Below are positions 57,913-64,000 of a stretch of 64,000 bases of DNA, in pieces. The notes beneath the pieces were generated by a model. The model was given only the letters and a program-made list of their open reading frames with translations, had not been told where the DNA came from and did not search any database. This stretch comes from Clostridia bacterium (lineage in GTDB: Bacteria; Bacillota; Clostridia; Christensenellales; Borkfalkiaceae), in NCBI GenBank assembly GCA_900769565.1, contig CAAGHC010000058.1, positions 1-64,000 on the forward strand. The letters run 5' to 3'. The first letter of the stretch is position 1; every line of letters starts with the position of its first letter. A program made the position numbers and the translations under genes.

Positions 57913-58491
57913 ATGAAAACCGTGAAAGACAAATATTTAGTTGTTGGCGCAGACTTTGCTGGTTTCCCCTTAAAGGAAGTAGTTGTAGAACATTTGACCA
58001 AAAAAGGTTGGAAAATACTTGACCTTGGCGTTAAAAAAGATTCTGACCCTAACGATACCGACCTTATGTTCCATAGAGTAGGATTAAGAGTTGGTGCAGA
58101 AATTAGCGAAGGCAATTATGAAAGAGCGCTTATTTTCTGTGGTACGGGTATGGGTATTCACATTGCAGCAAGCAAATGTCCTCACGTTCACGCAGGCGTT
58201 GTTGAAAGTTTACCCGCCGCAACAAGAGCAATCACGGGTAACGGCGTAAACGTTCTTGCTATGGGTGCGTTCTACGTAGCACCGCAAACGGCTTGTGACA
58301 TTGCAGACGCTTACCTTTCTAACTCTCTCGGTAGTGGTTGGGAATGGTGGCACAACTTCTATGAATTCCATAAACTTGCAATCGACGAGCTTGAAGCGTT
58401 CGATTATGAAGAATACAAGAAGAACGGCTTTAAGGTAAATAAACTCGGCGATTACGACTTGACTTTAGACTTCGATAAAAAACCCGAATAG
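57913..58491 (+). CDS. RpiB/LacA/LacB family sugar-phosphate isomerase
   Basis: 192-aa isomerase of the RpiB family (ribose-5-phosphate, galactose-6-phosphate or tetrulose-phosphate isomerase). The N-terminal VVGADFAGFPLKEVVVEHLTKKGW and the active-site segment IFCGTGMGIHIAASKCPHVHAG are diagnostic; the Cys in FCGTG is the catalytic base. It is about 40 residues longer at the C-terminus than RpiB, ending in EYKKNGFKVNKLGDYD. The start at 57913 follows CAAGGAGA. It is followed by a GH78-like gene after an intercistronic hairpin, suggesting joint sugar use. Confidence 0.87.
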   Translation: MKTVKDKYLVVGADFAGFPLKEVVVEHLTKKGWKILDLGVKKDSDPNDTDLMFHRVGLRVGAEISEGNYERALIFCGTGMGIHIAASKCPHVHAGVVESLPAATRAITGNGVNVLAMGAFYVAPQTACDIADAYLSNSLGSGWEWWHNFYEFHKLAIDELEAFDYEEYKKNGFKVNKLGDYDLTLDFDKKPE

Positions 58492-58500
58492 TTTTAGTTG

Positions 58501-58526
58501 TGGCTCTTGCCGTTTGGCAGGAGCCA
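58501..58526 (+). other. Intercistronic stem-loop
   Basis: 11-bp stem TGGCTCTTGCC/GGCAGGAGCCA with a GTTT loop and no U-tract behind it. It probably stabilises or processes the mRNA between the RpiB-like and GH78-like genes; a weak terminator is less likely. Confidence 0.7.
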
Positions 58527-58569
58527 TATAACGGTAAAGGGCCTATAGGGAATAAAAAAGGAATAGAAA

Positions 58570-60747
58570 ATGGAAAAGAACGGAATTAAAAAACTTGGTG
58601 GCGTAGCCGAATGGATTTGGCTTAAGGAAGATACGGTAAATCAATACGCTGAATTTTATCAGGACTTTGAAATTGATAGCGAGAGCGCAAAACTATTGAT
58701 AAGTGCGCCCACAAACTACGTTGTTTGGGTTAACGGTGAGTACGTTTCGGGTGGTCAATACGGCGACTATGCTTTCTATAAAGTTTACGACGAGATAGAC
58801 CTTTCAAATTACGTAAAGAAAGGCAAAAACAGTTTGGCGATTTTATCTTATAACCAAGGCGAAGATTGTTACGTTTACTATTATAAGACGGCTTGCCTAT
58901 CTTTTTTAATAGAAAGCGCAGGTAAGGTGGTTGCGTATTCAAATGCAGATACAAAGGCAAGGCTTTCTAAAATTTATAAGTCTGGCAAAATGGAAACCAT
59001 ACACCATTCTTTAGGCTACGTTGCAAAGTTAGACTTGACTAAAGACGACGAGTGGAAGACGGGCGAATTAAACGGCTTTGAAAATGCAACCGTAGTAAAT
59101 CCGGACTTTACTTTATACCCTCGTCCACTTTTAATTCCCCAACTTATTCCCGCCAAGAACGCGCGTATACAGGCAACGGGCGTATTTAAGGCGAACGGTG
59201 GTGAATCGGCAGGTCAAGTGGCGCAACGCGCCTATTTATCGGCAGTTTCGCTAGTTAATATTGCAGGTGTTCAACGTGAAGTTAAAGATAGACTTCCCGA
59301 CAAATTCGACTTTGATACAAAAGGCGAAGGTGACGGAGCGTACGTACTTGTCGATATGGATTTTAACCGTGCAGGTTATATTTCTTTTGATATCGAAGTT
59401 GATAAGGACGTTGACGTTATAATTGCTACGGGCGAACACGTTGAAGACTTGCGTGTAAGGGCAAATATAAGCGCTAAACGTAATTTTGCGCAAACTTTCC
59501 GTCTAAAGAAGGGAAGAAACAACTTTACCGAATACGTTCGTCGTTTTGTTGGTAGATACATGATGCTATATATTTATACCGACAAGTTTACTTTATATAA
59601 TCTTGGTATAAGCGATTATAACTATCCGTTCGTTAAAAAGCCGACAAAGTTAAAGGACGGCTTAAAGCAAAAAATATACGACGTTGGTGCGCATACGCTA
59701 GAGATTTGCATGCACGAACATTACGAAGACTGTCCCGGTAGAGAACAAGCCCTTTACGGACAAGATAGTCGTAACCAAATGCTCTTTGGGTACGAAGTGT
59801 TTGAGGGCTTTGACGTTCAGAGAGAAAACTTGAGAATTTTAGGGTTATCACAAGTAATGGCAAAGGACGGGCTAGTAAGAATGACTGCCCCCGGCAACTT
59901 TTTAAGTATTGAACCAGGCGTAAGTGAAAAAGATTACGGTGGTATTCCTATATTTGCGCTTTGGTGGGTGCTTGGCGTTGTAGAATATTACGAAAAGACC
60001 AAAGACGGTGCTTTCGTTAGAGAAATGTTAACGGCAATTGAGTCCACTATGAGCGCTTATGCTAAAACCATAAGAGAAAAAGGATTAGAATGTTTCCCCA
60101 ACGGTGACTACTTTAACTTTTACGAATGGAGCGAAGGCATGGAACCGGGTACTAACGCTAATGCAGAGGCAATCTCTGCCCTAAAGGATAAAGCCCCCAC
60201 GCTAGACTGTATTCCCACTTCGTTGTTTGCGTTCGTAAGCAAGAAACTTTCTAAAACCTTTAAGAGCATGGGCGAAAAACAGTTAAAGGAAAAATATAAT
60301 AAGTATTACGAGCAAATTTCCCCGCTTGTGGAAAACTTCTACAATGAAAAGGACGGATACTATTATTCGTATATAGACGACAAGGGCGTAGGCTACGGCA
60401 AGCACGAACTTACCCAAGCACACGTTTTGTATGCAGGCACGGGCAATAAGAAAAACCACAAGAAGATAGCGCAAGAACTTATCAAGCGTGACGGCACGTT
60501 TGGAAGAATAACTATATCCAACACGCAAATTTTTTACGAGGCAATAATCAACCTTTTGGGCAAGAAAGGGCTAGACTGGGTGCTTGACGATATTGAAAAA
60601 ATATTCGGCAAAATGTGTTTTGACGGTTTAACCACTTTCCCGGAAATGGAAACGGGCGAAAAGGTGTTTGAAGAAGCAGGTAGTATGTGTCACGGTTGGA
60701 GTGCAATCGGTTGTTATTTCTACAGCAAATATTTGCTTAAAAGATAA
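58570..60747 (+). CDS. GH78-like alpha-L-rhamnosidase family protein
   Basis: 725-aa protein with N-terminal beta-sandwich domains (ISAPTNYVVWVNGEYVSGG lectin-like piece, about 20-110; second sandwich to about 350) and an (alpha/alpha)6 barrel from about 370. The barrel opens with HEHYEDCPGREQALYGQDSRNQM, which matches the GH78 DCPxREx motif with the acid residues, and ends with CHGWSAIGCYF. Substrate is probably a plant or bacterial rhamnoside, although several related families share this outline. No signal peptide is present. The start follows AAAAAGGAATAG. It ends before a strong terminator. Confidence 0.75.
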   Translation: MEKNGIKKLGGVAEWIWLKEDTVNQYAEFYQDFEIDSESAKLLISAPTNYVVWVNGEYVSGGQYGDYAFYKVYDEIDLSNYVKKGKNSLAILSYNQGEDCYVYYYKTACLSFLIESAGKVVAYSNADTKARLSKIYKSGKMETIHHSLGYVAKLDLTKDDEWKTGELNGFENATVVNPDFTLYPRPLLIPQLIPAKNARIQATGVFKANGGESAGQVAQRAYLSAVSLVNIAGVQREVKDRLPDKFDFDTKGEGDGAYVLVDMDFNRAGYISFDIEVDKDVDVIIATGEHVEDLRVRANISAKRNFAQTFRLKKGRNNFTEYVRRFVGRYMMLYIYTDKFTLYNLGISDYNYPFVKKPTKLKDGLKQKIYDVGAHTLEICMHEHYEDCPGREQALYGQDSRNQMLFGYEVFEGFDVQRENLRILGLSQVMAKDGLVRMTAPGNFLSIEPGVSEKDYGGIPIFALWWVLGVVEYYEKTKDGAFVREMLTAIESTMSAYAKTIREKGLECFPNGDYFNFYEWSEGMEPGTNANAEAISALKDKAPTLDCIPTSLFAFVSKKLSKTFKSMGEKQLKEKYNKYYEQISPLVENFYNEKDGYYYSYIDDKGVGYGKHELTQAHVLYAGTGNKKNHKKIAQELIKRDGTFGRITISNTQIFYEAIINLLGKKGLDWVLDDIEKIFGKMCFDGLTTFPEMETGEKVFEEAGSMCHGWSAIGCYFYSKYLLKR

Positions 60748-60767
60748 GCATTACTAAAAACAAATAG

Positions 60768-60804
60768 CACGGTGGAAACTTTTTTTCGCCGTGTTTTTAT
60801 TTTT
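60768..60804 (+). terminator. Terminator after the GH78-like gene
   Basis: 11-bp stem CACGGTGGAAA/TTTTCGCCGTG with a CTTT loop (60768-60793), followed by TTTTTATTTTT. Confidence 0.88.
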
Positions 60805-60843
60805 AAATACCTAATCGTTGTGGCTAAAATAAATAGGTTTTCA

Positions 60844-60855
60844 TATTATATTAGC
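60844..60855 (+). promoter_or_regulatory. -10 region of alr, apparently leaderless
   Basis: TATTAT (60844-60849), then ATTAGC, then ATG at 60856. A -35 box is poor (TGGCTA at 60821-60826). No Shine-Dalgarno site precedes the start. Confidence 0.4.
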
Positions 60856-61872
60856 ATGTTGAATAAAGCCGTTATAGATTTAAATGTAATAAGAGAAAAC
60901 GCACTTGCAGTAAAAAGCAAATTAAAAAATAAAGCCAAGTTTTGCGCCGTGGTTAAGGCTGATGCGTACGGGCACGGCGCTGTAAAAACAGCGTCCTGTC
61001 TTTACACGGTTAGTGATTTTTTTGCCGTTGCCACCACGGAAGAAGGGGTTGAACTTCGCCGTGGCGGAATAGATAAACCCGTGCTTGTTTTTACTGCGCC
61101 TAAAAGGGAAGATTTAGCCAACTTGGTGCGCTTTAACTTGACGGCGACGGTAGACGATTTAGAACAGGTAAAAATGCTTTTTCACGAGTGTAAAAGGCAA
61201 AATAAAATAGTGGACGCTCACTTAAAAATCAATACGGGCATGAATAGACATGGCGTTGACGGGCAGAGTGAGATAAGGGATATGCTTGCGCTTTTTTCTA
61301 GAATGGACAGAGTAAAACTTACGGGGGCGTATACGCATTTTGGCTTTCCTGAAAATAAAAAGCACTTAAAACGGGCAGTAAATAAATTTTTGCTTGCAAA
61401 TAATCTTATTAAGGGTTATAATAATAGAGCAATTTGTCATGCAAGCGCAAGCGGTGGGTTTTTGCAAGGCGAGTATTTCGATATGGTGAGAATAGGAATT
61501 TTACTATATGGTTATAAGCCCTTTTCGTCCGAACTTATTTCGGTAAAGCCTGCAATGAAAGTTTTTGCACCCGTGCTTAAAACCCGAACGCTCAAAAAGG
61601 GCGATTATGCTCTTTACGGCAATGAGCGCGCTAAAGAAGATACCGTTTTTAGTTTGGTGCGTTACGGTTATGCTGACGGGCTGTTCCGTAAAAAGATAGA
61701 AGGTCAGTTCAATAATCGCTGTATGGACGTTACGGCACTCGTGGGCAAGGCGAAAGAAGAATGGCGAGTGGTTATGGACGACGCTGATAAAATTGCCAAA
61801 GAGTACGGTACGATAAGTTATGAAATTTTGACAAAATCTGCCTTCCGTGCAGAAAAAATATACTTAAATTAA
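60856..61872 (+). CDS. alr: Alanine racemase
   Basis: 338-aa PLP enzyme making D-alanine for peptidoglycan. The Schiff-base lysine is in FCAVVKADAYGHG, and the second-subunit catalytic tyrosine is in VRYGYADGLFRK. MNRHGVD in the barrel is typical. It is somewhat shorter than usual (about 370), and the segment before the Tyr reads YALYGNERAKEDTVF, so it is a divergent family member. The start at 60856 gives MLNKAVIDLNVIREN, matching the family start; a GTG further upstream is inside the preceding terminator. No ribosome site, probably leaderless. Confidence 0.88.
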   Translation: MLNKAVIDLNVIRENALAVKSKLKNKAKFCAVVKADAYGHGAVKTASCLYTVSDFFAVATTEEGVELRRGGIDKPVLVFTAPKREDLANLVRFNLTATVDDLEQVKMLFHECKRQNKIVDAHLKINTGMNRHGVDGQSEIRDMLALFSRMDRVKLTGAYTHFGFPENKKHLKRAVNKFLLANNLIKGYNNRAICHASASGGFLQGEYFDMVRIGILLYGYKPFSSELISVKPAMKVFAPVLKTRTLKKGDYALYGNERAKEDTVFSLVRYGYADGLFRKKIEGQFNNRCMDVTALVGKAKEEWRVVMDDADKIAKEYGTISYEILTKSAFRAEKIYLN

Positions 61873-61884
61873 AAGGTGAATATT

Positions 61885-62487
61885 ATGTGGTTTTACGTAA
61901 AGCAATCGTTTATTGCGTTTATCTATTTATTCTTTTCAGCCATAATCGGTTTTGGTATTTTATGTATAGGCGACAATCTAATTTGGCTTAAAGTCGCATT
62001 GCTTGTGTTAAATTTAGGCTTATATATTGTGGTTGTTGGCGCAACCGTGTATAAGGACGGACAAGATGCGTTAAAAACGAGAGTAGCAAACGACATTGAG
62101 CGCATGCAAATTATCAAAACGGGCGAAGATAGACCTTTAAGATTAAAAGAAGAATATAAAGCGTGGAAAGGCTTTGTTTTCGGGCTCGTTGCTTGTATTC
62201 CGTTAGTATTTTTAATGATACTGCATACCGTATTGATTTTAGGTTTTGGTGCAAATTACAATGGTGCAGGCGCGATTGCGGGTATAGCGTACTTGGTTGT
62301 TTTTGCTTTCTGCCGTGTTAATACTGCAATCACCATTACTGCAGGAATGTATTATTTTTCCTTGCTTGCAATTCCCGTAATTTGTTTAACTACGGGTTTA
62401 GCGTACGTGCTTGGCGCTAAAAAGATTGAACTTCAACAAGAAAGAATTAAGGAAAAACAACGCCAAATTTACGGGGGCAAAATTTGA
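61885..62487 (+). CDS. Uncharacterised membrane protein
   Basis: 200-aa protein with about four to five TM helices (IAFIYLFFSAIIGFGILCIG, VALLVLNLGLYIVVVGATV, FVFGLVACIPLVFLMILHTVLIL, AIAGIAYLVVFAFC and a last one ending LTTGLAYVLGAKK). A cytoplasmic loop around 60-95 and a Lys/Glu/Gln-rich C-terminal tail follow. Function unknown. The ATG at 61885 follows AAAAGGTG, which lies in the gap after alr. Its TGA overlaps the TTG start of rsmD, so the two are coupled. Confidence 0.6.
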   Translation: MWFYVKQSFIAFIYLFFSAIIGFGILCIGDNLIWLKVALLVLNLGLYIVVVGATVYKDGQDALKTRVANDIERMQIIKTGEDRPLRLKEEYKAWKGFVFGLVACIPLVFLMILHTVLILGFGANYNGAGAIAGIAYLVVFAFCRVNTAITITAGMYYFSLLAIPVICLTTGLAYVLGAKKIELQQERIKEKQRQIYGGKI

Positions 62488-63014
62488 GAATTGTAGGTGG
62501 CGAATATAAAAGCAGAGTGCTTTTCTCGTTTGACGGTGACAGTATACGTCCCACGTCGGACAAGGTCAGGGAAAGCATATTCAATATTCTGCAAAATAAA
62601 ATTTACGGCGTCGTGTTTTTAGACCTATTTTGTGGTACGGGCGCAATGGGGATAGAGGCGCTTTCTCGTGGCGCAAAACAAGTTGTTTTTAACGACTTGG
62701 CAAGGGATAGCGTTGCGCTTACCAAAAAGAACCTGTCAAAATTAGGCGTTACGGACGGGGTAAAAGTAGTAAGTTCAGATGCAATAACCTTACTTAAAAC
62801 TACCGACCAAAAGTTTGACGTTGTGTATATCGACCCACCCTATAAAAGCGACCTTGGCAAAAGGGCGTTAGAAGTTGTAGAAAGGGTTTTAAGCGAGAAC
62901 GGTATTGCCGTTTTCGAAGATGAAAAGCCGTATGATTTTATCGTAGACGGGCTAGAAGAGTATGACAGAAGAAGATACGGAAGAGTGCATTTAACTTTTT
63001 TTAGAAGGAAATAG
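62484..63014 (+). CDS. rsmD: 16S rRNA (guanine-966-N2)-methyltransferase
   Basis: 176-aa SAM-dependent methyltransferase of 30S ribosome assembly. N-terminal MRIVGGEYKSRVL and RPTSDKVRESIFNIL, SAM motif FLDLFCGTGAMGIEALSRGA and the catalytic IDPPY (VVYIDPPYKSDLG) are all typical. The TTG start at 62484 is supported because it gives the conserved first residues, follows GGGGGC, and overlaps the upstream stop as TTGA. coaD follows after 3 nt, a common pairing. Confidence 0.95.
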   Translation: MRIVGGEYKSRVLFSFDGDSIRPTSDKVRESIFNILQNKIYGVVFLDLFCGTGAMGIEALSRGAKQVVFNDLARDSVALTKKNLSKLGVTDGVKVVSSDAITLLKTTDQKFDVVYIDPPYKSDLGKRALEVVERVLSENGIAVFEDEKPYDFIVDGLEEYDRRRYGRVHLTFFRRK

Positions 63015-63017
63015 AAA

Positions 63018-63500
63018 ATGAAAACTTGTGTTTTTGCAGGGACGTTCGACCCTATTACTAAAGGGCATGAATACGTTATAAATAAATGCCTTGAAATGTT
63101 TGACGAGATAATTGTTGCAGTAGGCGTTAACGTTGATAAAAAACCCGTATTTACGGTAGAGCAACGTGTAGAAATGATTACTCTTGCGTTCAAAGGGAAC
63201 GAGCGCGTTAAGGTTAAAACGTTTAGTGGAATGTTAGTTGACTTCATGAAAGAAAACGGGGTTAAAATAAACGTTCGTGGTATTCGTGACGTGGATGATT
63301 ACAAGTATGAAACGACTATGTCACGCTATAATCAAGACGGCTACTCCGATATAATAACGGTTTATCTTCCCACACCGACCAGCCTTGAATACGTAAGTTC
63401 GTCCGGGGTAAGAAACTTGCTTTCTTTAAACGCAGACTACTCGGCTTACGTTTCTAAAGCCGTTAAAGAGTACGCTGATAAGGTGCTTAAAAAAATATAA
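63018..63500 (+). CDS. coaD: Phosphopantetheine adenylyltransferase
   Basis: 160-aa enzyme making dephospho-CoA from 4'-phosphopantetheine and ATP. The nucleotidyltransferase T/HxGH motif is in AGTFDPITKGHEYVI. VRGIRDVDDYKYETTMSRYNQDG and SSSGVRNLLSLNADYSAYV are family-typical. Length normal. The start follows AGAAGGAAATA. It overlaps the convergent ylbJ-like gene by 14 bp at the 3' end, and a terminator for coaD lies inside that opposite gene. Confidence 0.96.
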   Translation: MKTCVFAGTFDPITKGHEYVINKCLEMFDEIIVAVGVNVDKKPVFTVEQRVEMITLAFKGNERVKVKTFSGMLVDFMKENGVKINVRGIRDVDDYKYETTMSRYNQDGYSDIITVYLPTPTSLEYVSSSGVRNLLSLNADYSAYVSKAVKEYADKVLKKI

Positions 63501-64000
63501 AAGATAAGATTAAAGAAATTGTAAAATTTAAGACTGCCGATAAAACTTTGCTGTAAAGGAACGGGGCAGTCTTTATTTTTGCGCTTTTTAAGATAGCAAT
63601 CGATTGAGTTATAACGCAAAACCCACCAAACCCACAAAGAGCGCTAGATAAAGGTAGCGCTAGTCCCGTTATTCCACTTTGTGATAAAAATTGCAATCCG
63701 CGAGTGCATTCTATTAGTCCAAAGGTAAATGCTTGCCCCGACTCTTCGCCCAAGATTAAGGTAAAAAGCCACTCTAACGGACAAAGTAGTTTGGTTTTTG
63801 ATAGTAGGTCGGTGGCAAGGTAAAATACGGTTATAAGCCCACCGACGGTAAGCACGGAAATTACCGACGAGAACACGCTGTCGTATAAAATATTATCGGT
63901 AGTTTTTGCACGGTGTAAATTCTTTTCTCTACTAGGTTTATCCGACCTTTTATAAAAGGAAAAAATTATTCCGATTAACACCGAAGATATAAGTTGCGAC
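63487..64000 (-). CDS. YlbJ-like sporulation membrane protein, C-terminal part
   Basis: The frame is open through the right edge, so the gene begins outside the window and the in-frame GTG at 63981 is not the start. The visible 170 residues hold about four TM segments and conserved pieces: SVISVLTVGGLITVFYLATDLL, GLIECTRGLQFLSQ and ALCGFGGFCVITQSIAIL. These match the C-terminal half of sporulation integral membrane protein YlbJ with its nucleoside-recognition/Gate domain. It overlaps coaD tail to tail. Supports a spore-forming host. Confidence 0.7.
   Translation of the reverse strand, partial: SQLISSVLIGIIFSFYKRSDKPSREKNLHRAKTTDNILYDSVFSSVISVLTVGGLITVFYLATDLLSKTKLLCPLEWLFTLILGEESGQAFTFGLIECTRGLQFLSQSGITGLALPLSSALCGFGGFCVITQSIAILKSAKIKTAPFLYSKVLSAVLNFTISLILSFIFF
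63530..63580 (+). terminator. Terminator of the alr-coaD unit, inside the ylbJ-like gene
   Basis: 9-bp stem AAGACTGCC/GGCAGTCTT (63530-63538, 63565-63573) with a long loop, followed by TATTTTTG. It lies in the coding region of the opposite gene. Confidence 0.65.

Noticed and set aside
60772..60855. GTG-started extension of alanine racemase
   Set aside because: The extension starts in the stem of the preceding terminator and adds residues not typical of Alr.

Overview
The window looks like a chromosome segment of a low-GC, Gram-positive, anaerobic endospore former of the class Clostridia, probably a host-associated (gut) species. The signs are strong AGGAG-type ribosome binding sites, consensus sigma-A promoters (often with TGn extended -10 boxes), two CotF-like spore coat genes, RicT/YaaT, a YlbJ-like protein at the right edge, pyruvate formate-lyase with its activase, and GTP-dependent PEP carboxykinase. 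A more exact placement (for example Christensenellales-like) is only an inference.

Layout. 1-11 kb: glycan-related genes (an edge-truncated TasA/GLUG surface protein, a secreted TIM-barrel-like protein, a GH38 alpha-mannosidase, an Asp-box sialidase-like enzyme, N-acetylhexosamine 1-kinase) plus an inositol monophosphatase and an orphan two-TM protein. 11-20 kb: pckG with a long structured leader, an F420-ligase-like protein, spore coat genes, an NhaC-family permease behind a lysine riboswitch, and queT behind a preQ1 riboswitch. 20-27 kb: Lrp regulator, aminotransferase, UDP-galactopyranose mutase and glycolipid-type glycosyltransferases. 27-36 kb: housekeeping genes (rplI, greA, lysS, tmk, holB, ricT, ferredoxin, tRNA methyltransferase, rsmI). 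36-39 kb: pflBA behind a ZTP riboswitch. 39-47 kb: dut, an AraC-controlled GH36/isomerase pair and two transporters. 47-54 kb: serS, a pair of homologous small proteins, cysE, cysS, a short alaS and tRNA-Arg. 54.4-57 kb: a small foreign-looking island just behind the tRNA. 57-64 kb: lipoprotein, RpiB-like isomerase, GH78-like gene, alr, rsmD, coaD and the start of a ylbJ-like gene.

How it works together. Cytoplasmic glycosidases (GH38, GH36, GH78-like, Asp-box) with NahK and sugar isomerases point to use of host or plant oligosaccharides. PEP carboxykinase and pyruvate formate-lyase are central fermentation steps, the latter tied to ZTP, the one-carbon/purine stress signal. Three riboswitches (lysine, preQ1, ZTP) have readable expression platforms.

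Most notable points. A 24-codon ORF (28086-28160, minus) is framed by a near-perfect promoter and a strong terminator, with its AUG at the predicted transcription start. At least four other genes show the same apparent leaderless arrangement. Other points are the NhaC-type permease under a lysine riboswitch (predicted lysine transporter LysW), an orphan two-TM/beta-rich protein resembling CBASS Cap15 effectors, a CofE-like protein without an F420 context, and a paralogous pair of small Cys-Pro proteins. No CRISPR array, rRNA, transposase or complete prophage was seen.
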